Source: Lepisosteus oculatus
Taxonomy: Eukaryota; Chordata; Actinopteri; Semionotiformes; Lepisosteidae
Length of the DNA: 64,000 nt
Direction: 5' to 3'
Assembly: GCF_040954835.1 (NCBI RefSeq)
Contig: NC_090703.1
Span: 17,559,444 to 17,623,443, forward strand
The position numbers and the translations under genes were made by a program. Positions 49,285 through 60,806 of this stretch are shown here, piece after piece (the stretch's first letter is position 1; each line of letters opens with the position of its first letter). The notes beneath the pieces were generated by a model that saw nothing but the letters and a program-made list of their open reading frames with translations, did not search any database and had not been told where the DNA came from.

Positions 49285-50862
49285 GTCACCCTAAGGTTAC
49301 CAGGGTAACAGTCCTATCAACAGTTGCCCTCATCTCCCCATTTCCAGTTCCAGGATCAACCACTCCAGCCACAGGGTGTCTCTCTGCCATATGTCCAATG
49401 GGACAGTGACAGTTACACTGCCAGCCTCCTGCTTCATGACCATCCTTGCTGGTCATCCCTACCAACCAGCAGTGTCAGATGGTCTTCTTATATGTTCACC
49501 ATTACACGACCTCACCAGGGAGGCAACACTCCCAGGCTCCTGCTCAGTTTCCTTTGCCTCTCTCTCAGGAATCTTTGTGCCTCCACTTGCAGGGCCGTCA
49601 TGTAGGGTATGTAGGGTTCACTCCTAGTGGAGCAGATCAATCTAGTTTTGGGTGCACAAGTGCTTCTAAATCCTGATAAGGTGACAACTTCTGACAATCT
49701 CTCCAACACTGTACACAGGCCCTCCTGCTAGCTAGCATGGGGCACAGCCTCTTCTTTTGCCTGTGACAGAGCACCCTGTTTGTCAACAAGACAAAAAGGA
49801 TTGCTCTCACGTCTTAGTACTTAGTACACGTCTAAATGACCCCAGGTGAAGTGTTTCCTTGTAAACTACTGAATCTTCCTTCCAGTGTCTGACAGGTAAT
49901 CGGAGTGCCAACTTGGCAGAGGATCCCACTTACCACCACTTGAAATGTCAGGTCTAAAGGAGTGTGAAGCTCTCTTCAGAATATGAGTCCTGCCAGGGCG
50001 CAATAGGAGGATTTCGCCATCCAAGAAACAAGGCTTGGCTTAAAAGAAAGGAAACTCCCAAAACGGCAGTCTTCAAATGCAAACAGAACTGGGTTTATTG
50101 CCTTCAAAGACTGATAACAAAAAAAAACTCAAGTTACTATCTCTCTACTGAGCTCTCCCAATCCCTTTTATAGCTCCTCCTTCCCAAGGGTCTTGCTCGT
50201 CTCTTTTAACAGAGGTGGACAATGTTAAAACAAATGAAGTACTTAATACAAATCCAGAATAAGACCCCTGCTCAACTGTTTGGTATGGAAGATGAGTTCT
50301 TCTGGTGACACACAGTAAGGGTGTGATTGAACTGGTTTACTAACTCATCACTCTGCATGCAGGGGTGTAAACTAGGTCTTTTTCATTCCTAACCACTGGT
50401 ACAGCTTGTTTAAGACCTGTGACTCTGCAACAGAGCACCTTGATCTTTCCCCAATACATGATATGGCACTGAACCAGGCTGGTATGTGCAATCCTCATCC
50501 GGTTCTGAGAAAGTTTTCTGGAAGGCCCACTGAAGCTTTTTTAACTGCTGCTGCCTCGAGCTAAAGCCCGTAAGGGCTCTCTTACTGGCTGAAGGGCATT
50601 CTTGCCTCCCCTTTTCTGCCCCCCTCATGGCCATCATGGTGTAATCTCTCTCCCCAGAATGACTACTGCTTTGACAATCCCCATTCTCCTTTGCTCATAG
50701 TTATGATGCAAATGCTTCTCCACTCATTACTATAGGCCTACTGGAGTGGGGAAGGAGGTTGGCACCCCCATCCAGTCCTAACACTGGTTGCCCTAATCTC
50801 ACCTCCAGATCAGACAAATACTTACAGTTCTGGGATCAACCATCAGCCCAGGGTTTCTGCCA
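49285..50862. repeat. segment bounded by diverged direct repeats
   Basis: 49285-49395 and 50762-50862 share AGTCCTA(T/A)CA, GTTGCCCT(C/A)ATCTC, CAGTTC followed by GGATCAACCA, and CAGCC(A)CAGGGT in the same order and orientation. The interval between them is more GC-rich than its flanks and includes overlapping open frames of 60-90 codons with no motif. Could be a decayed LTR-type element or a local duplication. No protease, reverse transcriptase or integrase motif was seen. Confidence 0.4.
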
Positions 50863-53800
50863 AATATATTTCACACTTTTGGATCTTTGGTGATTTGAAA
50901 AAGTTCCAGTCCGGAACCGGATTTGATTAGGGATTGATATTTTGTTTAAAATTGTAAATGATGATCCATCATTCCAGAGAAGATACAATTAGGCAATTAA
51001 TAAAAGCGTGAAAACAATGAAATGGCATACGACATTACTCAGGGAATAAAACATTTTCAGGAACTGGCAAAGCAGCAGACCCTTTGGTCCCTAATCATCC
51101 ATGTGTATTGGAGATCCATGTAAGTGTAAAACCAGCCTGACAATTATTTCTCAAAACAATACAAAATTGCACACAGGAAGATTCAGAACTTCATTAGTTA
51201 TAAAAGAGATCATTCCCATCTGTAGGCTTTATAGATATATTTTAGTTTGCATTTGGAAAAAAATGAGGGAAATATTATTATTTTGATCAATTTAGTAAAT
51301 TGGAGCATTCAAAGTACTTCAATTAAAAAAAAAGGTTGGAAAAAGAAGTCCAGAAGCCACCCATATGTCATTTTTCTTATATAGAAGCTAGTTTGCATTT
51401 TTCCAGTCTTTCTGCTTTTATAAGTGAGAGCAGACTTCAAGCACCACAGTGCGCCTCAGAGCAAAATGTAATTAAAACTCGCCCTGAGGTTTCTTGAGTA
51501 TAGAAGTAACTTATCACATCTTTGTGTTCTTCCATTGTCTGAGCCTCAAAGGAAAACCCTTTTCATTCTCATTAAACTGTGCTAAAGACACTCATTATGT
51601 TCAAAGATAAACATTTTATTTGTAACTCTAGACACAAGTAAATTATTGATTGGATCTGATTCAAACACAGACAGTCCCTCTTGATTTATTAAAGAGATAG
51701 AATGGATGTACTTTAACAACACCCTAAGATATATGAAAGGTTACAAGACTTTTTAGCTTGAATGCAAATATGGTAAAAGATGGAGTTTAAGGAAAGTAGA
51801 AACTTCCTCTTAATCCTTTTTCACTGCTAACTGTCTTAAGGAGTGCTCGTGATTTCTATACAGTATATGTCTATACAGTATATAGTGTACACCTATTAAA
51901 ATTGTCAGATGAACAATTGATGAAGAATAGACATATCCTTCATCAGTATGAGAGCTGTGCATTGAAATGCTTGCTTAATAGTTTAGGATGAAATATACAG
52001 TACAGCAATGACTGGTTTCTTGTGATAGGTCTGTTCTTCACATAGCAGATGAAGACAAGACAAAAAGCAACATACTTTTTACATACATACTGTAGATGAA
52101 CTCACTCCTTTTGTGTTATATATCAATAGTGTCAGCGATTATAGTGTCTGCAATAAATAAAAAAAAATTAATTAACTCATCAATAATGTTGATGAATTAA
52201 ATGCCAGACATTGTACCTGGATAAATAAAATAATTATATCCATACATTTTTTAAATAGCATTTATTTAAAAAAATACTGGTCATACCATTCTGAGTAATC
52301 TTGCATAATTTATATTTCCCATTAACAGCATAATTGCTATACAAAAACATTGCTGAGTCACTACAAAACAAGCTATCCTGTATTGTATACTGACAAAAAC
52401 CTCATAGTATAAGTTGTTTTTAAAATGAAGCTATAGAAAATTGATCTTAGAGTTGATCTTTTAGCACAGTCATTAAATATCTGACAATGTTATAATGTTA
52501 GAGGGTAGGAAAAGGGATGATAATGTTCAGTGCATTAAGTTCCTTTATTGTTTAGGGACAACAGCCTACAACAGATGTTTCAATGATATTTTTTCCTAGA
52601 CACCAAACCTAAGAGCTGTCTTCTTGCTTTGTCTATTTTTGTGTTATTTAAGTTGCTTGGGTGGCCTACATTGTTAAGTACTTTTTAATATATGACTCAA
52701 CAGCTCTGTTAACAGTAGCATCATGCTTTGTAGTTAACTTGACAAAGTAGGCTTTGACTATTACAGTATATAGTTCACTGTGTGAACAAATTAGTTAATA
52801 TATAAGAATATATTTAGTTTATTTAGTTTTAATTTTTGTTCTTCTCATTTGTTATTATTGCTAAATATAATTAATATAAATTAGCCCTTGGCACTTCCAT
52901 GGTCATTCAACTTTTAATTATTCACTTTAGGTAATGGGGTTCCAACCTAGTGCTATACATTCTGTAGGTGTGTTCAGGCAGTAGCAAAAGAATATGCTAA
53001 TTCAATACTAAAGCAAATCACTTGTTCAATTTGTTTGATCAGAATGAACACACAAAGACTCTAACTGTCCCATTCTAGAGGTGAAGAACCCTACACTAGG
53101 TTTCTCTTATTCTCTTGTGTGTCTCGTGCTTAATGACCCAAATTAGTTCTTGGTTATGTAGGTTAAATAAACACTCAAATAATTTTAAACACTTTGTTCA
53201 CTTAGTCTTTACATTTGGGAATGCTCAACCTAAGTGTAGTTGCCAAGGTAAGTTTAATACATTTTTCATACTTTGTGCCATCCAATTACACTACATGAAA
53301 AAATAAAAACGGTTCTGAATTTTGCTGTATCATTTAATATCATACTATCATACATACTATCATTATAGTACTTTTTTACTTTCAGAGAGACTCGTAATAT
53401 CAAATCATTTATCTTTGATATAATCTGACACCAAGTTTAAAAAAAACAAACCTGATCAGAATTAGTAATATGAATTGGAATACATGCTTAAAGTTGCTCA
53501 TATGGTCAGTAGCATCCATATAGGATGGGAAAGATGCTATGAAAACAAAAATGAAAGAAAAATGTATTTCGCTTCAGAAAAGTTTCAGATCTAATTCAAA
53601 ACTGAAAAATACATGTCCAGATTAAGTTGACATCAGTATTCTAAATAACAAATTCACCTTTCACATCAAAGGCAGTTGATTCTGTGAGCTCTGGATGACT
53701 AGCACTGGGAAGGACTGCCTACTTGTAATGGGGTCTAGGTTTAAGTGGAGTTGGCAGAATAGAGGATCCTGTGAGATCCAAAAATAACTGTAAATAGATC

Positions 53801-56458
53801 TCGACCATTCTTGCTCTACAGGTTTTTCCACATGAGTGGATGATCGTCACTGTGGGTTCTGGAAAGGTGAACCTGCTGGGAGCATGAGCAATCTTTGGTG
53901 TTGCTATGTTTAATTTCCCCTCCTTTTCAGGCTGTCTGGTGGTGCAGAACATAAGCTCAAGTGATGGAGCTGAATGAACTTGTCCATTCAGAAAGGCGAG
54001 CTGCAAAGCTGATCAATAATTCAATGTTTGTAACAGACGGTGCACTGCGGCTGGCACTTGTAGGGTTACGGATGAAAAAACACTTTTTTCATAATGGATA
54101 GGTGGGCACTCTGCTATTTAACTTGTCCACACTTAACATCATAGAATTATTTTTGCTATACTATTACAAGAGGTGTTCTTGAATGCCTTCAAAGAAATTA
54201 ATTTTAAGGCTTTACAAAAGGTTTTTTTTTTTTGCTTAGGAATGACACTCATTTGTGATTTATCATAGACTAAAGGAGTATCATAGACTAAGAATACATA
54301 CTTGACCAAATGTGTAGTATACAATTTCTTTACTATGATTATTTTTCTAGTTAAAAATGATTAGACTAGGATTTGATATTTTCCATCATTCATAGTCCAC
54401 CCTTAAAATTGTTTACTGTTGTTTATCACTTTCAAGGTAATATAGTGCATAGAAAAATGTGATATGGCAGAGCATGAAAACTATGGATAAACGCGAGACA
54501 ATTGCTAGAAATTTACCAAAGCAAAAAACATTGTATGAGGGTGGTAATAACATTGGAAACTGCAAAAATACTGTGCTATCATTCTTCTCCTGTAGAGTAC
54601 TCATACAGATGACCTCCTTTCACAGTTGAAACAAAATGGAGACACAGTGGCTCTCACTGTAGTTTGGTACTTAAATACTTATCGCAACCACTGAAGGCAA
54701 ATGTGGAGAGAAATGTGTTGGAGGTCAGCCAGAGTGCACACAGGACAGTTCAGTTCTTTATTGTATTGCCAGGAGACTTCATCCCTTTGTATAGCCCTCA
54801 CTAGTACATTACAGGCACTGTTAGGTTCTGGCCTTCAGCACACAGTAGATGTGTTTAACACTTGCATTCTGCAAATGTCTAGTATTCTGTAACAGAACAG
54901 TATGCTTACACTATTGCAAAACAGCACGTGGTGTTTGTGCATGGAGCAGAACCCAATACTTTGCTTATTGTTAGCAGTTTTGTAAGTATTATGAGGCTTT
55001 TACCAGTGTTTCTCAGAACGGTAAATGCTGTGAGATTTATTGCTGTTCTCCTTGGGCTCTTTATTGACCTTTGTTTTGAAAGGACTTCTAAAATGTTACC
55101 TACTGTATAGTAGGTTAAAATTCAACAGAGTTATTCCCAGCTTTGTCCTTTAGCTTTCTACATTGTCTTGAAATATAAGTATGTATATATAAATAGTAAA
55201 ACAATTAAACTAACTCTTTATTACATCAAATGTTACAGATCTATAATAGAAATGAACATACATTTTATTTGGAAGTTTCTAAATTTCTCGTGTGTTTTAG
55301 AAAAGAATGAGAATGTTGCCAAAGTGGAAGGCCCATAAAGTGACCGATCGGTGAGCATTGGTTAATGAGTGACAGAGCTCAATATGTTGCTCAGAGATGG
55401 AAGCTTTTCATTCTCTCCTGGCATACAGAGGTCATGTGTCACCCTCATTGAGTGCATTGGATCTTCCCAGTTCCATTACTTTACTTGAAGCCTCAACACA
55501 TTATATTACACCTTGATAAAATTTCCATTAAGCCCATCCGCATAAAAGACAGTAGCAATGATAATGTCACAATTCTTTTTCGGTTAATGGCATTTAGTGG
55601 TTTAGGATGAGTGCTTTAAACGGAATTACAAATGCAGTCTTTTGTGATCTTTTTTTCACCTCACCAAATTGTATTATATGCCGGATGTTGTGGTTTTCTG
55701 TGAATGTATAAAGATTAATGTTATTCAAACTGGTAGTGTCTAATACATTTTTGAACAATCTTTACATGCTTCATTTGGAAAAATTCTGCCAATGTGTTGT
55801 TAGACAAATTCAGCTTCTTCTCTTCCCTCCACTCTCTCAGAGAGTGATATGACACGTCTTTGGTAGGTGTTACTTCTAAATTTAGAGAGATGCACAGCGT
55901 TATGAAAATCAGTTTCCAACATTCAAAAAACAGATCAGATCCATTCTGCTGAGCTTAGAAAGAGAGAACAGGAAAAAGAAAGGACCAGGGAAAATTCTGG
56001 GGCACAGGGTAGGGGCTTAACAGTAAATACAGAACTACGCCTCACTGCTTTGAAAATATTGAAGTGGTCTGAGGGGATATGAATGGAATTAGAAAAAGTA
56101 ATTTCAAGTCATGACAAAAAATAAACATTTTGAGAGCAATAGGCTATAAAAGTCACTCAACTGACTACAGAGAAAATCGTGAGTGTTGTTCAACAAAGCT
56201 GTTGTTCAATCTCAAAATGTCCTTAGTAAGAATAAAACACAGCCAAGTCCAGATTCAGTCACAGCATTGTGTTTGCCTACTTATACTGTATATTCTTTCA
56301 TAGTCAGTGGCAAGAAATTATCAGAAAAGAAGAACAGCTCAGCTCATGAGTTTTATTCAAAATTAGAAATCGAATTAATAGACTAAGAGTGCAAAATGTA
56401 TCTTGAAACTGTTACACTACTAAGGCTTTTGTGTTGCTTTGCTGTAGTAAGTGATTCT
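50863..56458. other. divergent intergenic spacer, second part
   Basis: AT-rich, no exon recognised. A 95-codon minus-strand frame at 53719-54006 begins at TTG and has protein-like composition but no family motif. A small imperfect hairpin lies near 52170-52202. Confidence 0.35.
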
Positions 56459-56630
56459 AGATAAGATAAGATCATTTTATTAGCCATATACTATTTCTTG
56501 CATTAGGGATTTGTCTTTTCGCAAACCCCAGCTTGCTCTCCATGAGACGCACAGCTACAAAGATGGGGAGAGAGAAGCTTGGGGTCAGAATGCAGGGTCA
56601 GCCATATATATGGTGCCCCTGGATTCAATA
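56459..56630 (-). mobile_element. tRNA-derived SINE, copy 3 (head missing)
   Basis: Shares CTTGCATTAGG, CCCCAGCTTGCTCTCCATGAG and AAGCTTGGGGTCAGA with copies 1 and 2. It stops near CCCCTGGATTCAA, so the tRNA-like head is absent, as in 5' truncation. Confidence 0.83.
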
Positions 56631-57759
56631 CAGTACAATAGTAGAATGATGTTGCAACTACAGCAAAAAAGGATCTTGTTTGATGGAACATTGTAGTAGT
56701 ACATAGTACATGTAGTACATATACTATAATTTGGAAATTTGATCCTCCCTAGCAATGTTTTTTCAGTGGAGTTGGATAAGAGGAGATTCTGCAGGTAAGG
56801 TACAGTACAATCATGTAATCATGTAAATAACAATCTAGTCCTCATTGCCAAGAACAGCCACATTTATTATCTTGACTTTTAATGTCTGATGTTTTAATGC
56901 TGTTATTTTATGTAAAAGATATTTACCTACATCTGTTTGGTTTCTCACCTGTTTTATTTTCTGTGAACTGATTTGAGATGTTTTTTTAAAACATTTTATA
57001 TAAATTCAAATAGACCAGTAGTACATAAAAAGAGCATTATACTATGTTGGTTCTGATGTCAGAAATGAAAGGTTTTCTGTTGTACAAGATTTTATAAAAA
57101 GGTGTTGAAAATGAAGCCGGGGACTTTTGTGTTCTAAACACTGTCTTAAGTTTCATGTTGTGGAGAAAATATCTTAAAGCTTGTAGCCAGCAGTCAGTTT
57201 AAGACATTGAGACAATTGATCGATGTGGGTCTTCAAGCATTATAAAGTACAAAGTTCTTAGTGTAGCTACAGGCCTTGTTAGAAATTATTTTCAGAAAAA
57301 AAAGATGTTTTCGTTTTTTTTTATTATTATTTTTATTAAGAAAACTAGAATATAGTTTTGAGTATGTTCTCTTTGAGTGAGAGGGAAAAAACTGTATGCC
57401 TGAATTTTTCTTTTAAAACACTGTACTTGAAGTATCTGGCAAGATACTTATTTGTACTTGAACAACTAAACAGATTGGTGGTGGAACTTTAATTTTCAAT
57501 ACTGTTTCTTTTTTCTTTGTAATTAAACCTTGGCCCAATCAGGACAAGCACATAAAAAGTCTTCGAGCTATATTTTTGTAGTATTTTTATTGTGTTTGTC
57601 TCTGTCACATTCTCATAGTCGCTGTTGGAGTGAATGGAGTGATCCTTGTGTAATGTCAATCTGATTAATTCAGATATGTTTTCCTTGGCTCTTTTGCTAA
57701 CAGTGGACTGGAAGGTGTCCCTCACAAACAGGGCTTTTCTAATCATGATACATTCTTGC

Positions 57760-58007
57760 CTTTCCCACCTGCCCAGCTCTCCTTCTCACTCTCTCCCTCG
57801 CTCTCTTGGATTACAACTGCTTCCTGATCGCCTTCTGTTCTCGCTCTCTCCCCAGTTTTCTCAAGCGCTCACACATTACACACACACACAAGGACACACA
57901 GCAGCTTTTATTACCATCCTCCGCAGAAAACAAGGAGTGAGAGCAAACCAGATAGAGAGAGACAGCAAGCAGAGTTCCGTCAGCTGTTTCCCCAGGCCAA
58001 AGTGACA
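57760..58007 (+). promoter_or_regulatory. ppp1r14 5' region with CT-rich tract and CA repeat
   Basis: A polypyrimidine stretch (about 57765-57855), then a short (AC)n run near 57880-57898, then purine-rich sequence leading to the ATG. No TATA box stands out. The block is consistent with a 5'UTR and proximal promoter, but the transcription start cannot be placed. Confidence 0.35.
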
Positions 58008-58190
58008 ATGGCAGCGGATCCCAGCACCCAGCCCAGGGTGGTATTTCAAACCCCCGACAAGGAGGATGAAGAGGCCCCCCATCGTAAACTGGGGAAGCTG
58101 ACTGTCAAGTACAATCGCAAGGACTTGCAGAGGAGGCTAGATATCGAGGAGTGGATTGACGGGCAGTTGCACCTGCTCTATGACTGCGAG
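58008..58190 (+). CDS. ppp1r14d: PPP1R14-family protein phosphatase 1 inhibitor, first coding exon (probably PPP1R14D)
   Basis: ATG at 58008 in a strong context (GACAATGG) opens 61 codons ending exactly at a GTAAGG donor (58191). The N-terminal part has RVVFQTP, then the family core KLTVKYNRKDLQRRL and DIEEWIDGQLHLLY. This is the start of the PHIN domain shared by CPI-17, PHI-1, KEPI and GBPI. The inhibitory phosphorylation site is the Thr in LTVKY, here Thr32; when phosphorylated by PKC or related kinases it blocks the PP1 catalytic subunit. Paralogue choice is mixed: LTVKY and head-to-head position with spint1 favour PPP1R14D, LQRRLDxExWIDG resembles PPP1R14A, and RVVFQTP resembles B and C. 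The remaining exons (acidic helix and C-terminal part) were not seen to 64000. A GTG six bases upstream of the ATG is not a likely start. Confidence 0.88.
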
Positions 58191-59381
58191 GTAAGGCCAT
58201 CTCTTTACAAGCCGAAGTTATTTGTTTTATATTTTAGTTGAAAGAGATAAGAATGCACTTTTACCAAATCCACAAGCTTTCTAATGAACGCCCACTCAGG
58301 ATGTCAAAAAGAATCTGTTGGCAAGGCTAGAGGACATCAGTATTTGCGTATGAGTCTTTCCAAAATGTTTTGCCTGCTTGCTGAAAGGCATTTTTGTGTA
58401 ACAAGCAGTCTAAGCAGGATATCTAGTCTTTCTAACAAAAACCTGTTTATTATCACCAGCTCAGTGATGATAGAGAAACATTAATTGTGTACAATGAGCA
58501 CTTACAATAGTTGCTGTAGAAAGTCTCTTTTTACTGTTACTTTTTTCACAATAATAATCTTTTTATTTTTTTATAATCTCATGTCATCCTTTTTTTGAAC
58601 AGCAAACAGAGTAAAATTCTATGTAGGCTAACAATCTAAAGAAGTGTGCAGCAGCACTATGCAAATATATGATAATGAATATGACATACTGTAAATAGAG
58701 AATACTTACCATCTGCACTGTTATCGATGTTAAAGCTATGGAATCCAATTCTTTTGTGTTGGCTTGTTAATTATTGTTCAGGTCCGGTGGGAAATTAGAA
58801 CACATAAACAGCTCTCTAAGCAGTATGTCCTGTGTAATCAGCATGACTTTATTCTTAAGGATAAGCTAAGTCAGAAATGACTTGTGTGCAAGTTCAGAGA
58901 AAGAGAGAAATTCAGACAGAGGCTCACTGGAGCTCTTTAAGACATGCCGATATAAAGGGGGATAATCAATAGAATTTAGTATAAAATAATGTGTTATTCT
59001 GAAGATATTAAGTGTTTTAGTGTATAAAATCAACAGGCAGGATACATCAGGGGGTCCTATACTAAGTCAGCTTTAGTGAAATATGACTTTAAAATACATA
59101 CCTTGGCTAACATTATAGAACTTAAGTGTTGTGCTCATAATGATTTGTGAGGTGAATGGTCAGTACAAATATTGCCAAAATATGAATCATAGCACTAATT
59201 TGATAAAGACCAAGTGCCGAAAAATCATTTTCTTGCTCTTTTGGATTTGAGAAGTTCTTTGTGAGGCTGTGACTAGAATCACAGAACATACAAGGCACAT
59301 ACAAGGCACACACGGTACCTTATGTCTCTGGTGGTACAGGTTCTGAAGAGGTGTTAACATTAGAATCAGTTTGTGTTGCTT
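58191..59381 (+). other. start of ppp1r14 intron 1
   Basis: AT-rich noncoding sequence after the exon 1 donor. No continuation of the PHIN domain and no recognisable repeat before the LINE that starts near 59382. Confidence 0.5.
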
Positions 59382-60783
59382 CTAATAATAATAATAATAA
59401 TAATAATAAACTTTATTTTATATAGCGCCTTTAAAGGTGGCTTCTCAAAGCGCTTTACAGGATGACAATAACAATAAATAAGAAGACTACAACAATAAAT
59501 AAGAAAATTTCACAAGACAGGACACAATTATAATTACAACAATACAACAATAACAATAGAGGAGACCGTGGAAGATGGTATTAAGAAGAGCAGAGGGGTG
59601 AAGAATGGAAGCAGTTAAGTAAAGGCTTTTCTGAAAAGGAGGGTTTTGAGTCTGGATTTGAAGGAGTTTAGAGAAGGTGACTCTCTAATATCCTTGGGCA
59701 AGGAGTTCCAGAGCTTGGGGGCATAGCAGGAGAAGGCCCTGTCGCCCATACAATGTAGACGGGCTTGGGGGACAGTAAGGAGGGCAGAATTTGAAGAGCG
59801 GAGGTTGCGAGGTGGGGAGTAGGGCGATAAAAGTTCAGACAGGTATTGAGGTGCCAAGCCATGTAAAGCCTTGTAGGTGAGCATGAGGATTTTAAAGTCT
59901 ACGCAGAATTTGACCGGAAGCCAGTGCAAGGACTCCAGGATAGGAGTAATGTGAACACTTGCACTAGATCTGGTCAGGATTCTGGCTGCTGAATTTTGGA
60001 CATACTGCAGCTTGTTCAGAGTAGATTTAGATACCCCAGGGAGCAGAGCATTGCAGTAGTCAATTCGAGAGAATACAAATATGTTGATCAGCTTTTCAGC
60101 CACAGTTAATGATAGCATAGGGCGTAGTCTTGCGATATTTCTAAGGTGAAAAAAAGATGTTTTGACAGTATGCTGTACATGTGGGTCGAATGTTAAGCCA
60201 GAATCGAATATAACCCCAAGGTTTTTCAATTTTGATTGGAGCTCAAGTACAGAGCCATCTACAGACAGGGTTACAGGACTGGCTTTACGAAGTTGATGGG
60301 GGGTACCAATAAGCATGACTTCAGTCTTGTCACAGTTAAGATGAAGGAAGTTTTGAGTCATCCAAATTTTTATGTCAGAGATGCAATTAGATAGAATAGA
60401 GACAGCCACATTAGTGTCGGGTTTGGTATGGATGTATATTTGAGTATCGTCAGCGTAAAAATGAAAGCTGAGGCCATGTGATCTTAAAAGCTGACCAAGT
60501 GGGAACATGTAAATGCTGAAGAGCAAGGGGCCCAGTATTGAGCCCTGAGGGACACCAGACTTGACAAGACCAATTTCAGACCTGTACCCATTGAGAGAGA
60601 CAAAGTGACAGCGATCAGTGAGGTAAGACTTAAACCATTTGAGGGCAGTGTCAGAGACTCCAAACACAGTCTCGAGACGAGAAAGCAAGATGTTATGGTC
60701 AACAGTGTCAAAGGCAGCACTGAGATCAAGAAGGATGAGTATGGAAAGAGAACCAGAATCAGAAGCTATTAGGAGATCCCCTT
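59382..60783 (-). mobile_element. 5'-truncated L2-type LINE with open reverse transcriptase frame
   Basis: A minus-strand non-LTR retrotransposon fragment of about 1.4 kb. The frame is open from the truncation point near 60783 to the stop at 59615-59617, with no internal stop. It shows the reverse transcriptase motifs LLDLSAAFDTVDHNILL, SGVPQGSILGPLLF and FHFYADDTQ (YADD catalytic site), followed by the L2-type C-terminal stretch ending LKTLLFRKAFT. The 3'UTR ends in a tail containing a CTGTAAAGCGCTTTGAGA core, GCGCTATATAA and a (TTA)n run at 59380-59409. The endonuclease and early reverse transcriptase parts are missing. The clean frame suggests a recent insertion, but the copy cannot be autonomous. 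Confidence 0.93.
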
Positions 60784-60785
60784 AA

Positions 60786-60806
60786 ACAACCCCTTAAAGG
60801 GGTTGT
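60786..60806. repeat. perfect 21-bp palindrome at the LINE 5' junction
   Basis: ACAACCCCTT, one central A, then AAGGGGTTGT: 10-bp arms with a 1-nt centre. It sits immediately outside the 5' truncation point of the L2 LINE. Confidence 0.85.

Noticed and set aside
58002..58007. GTG start just upstream of the ppp1r14 ATG
   Set aside because: The ATG at 58008 has a strong context, and the extra codons are not supported by the family.
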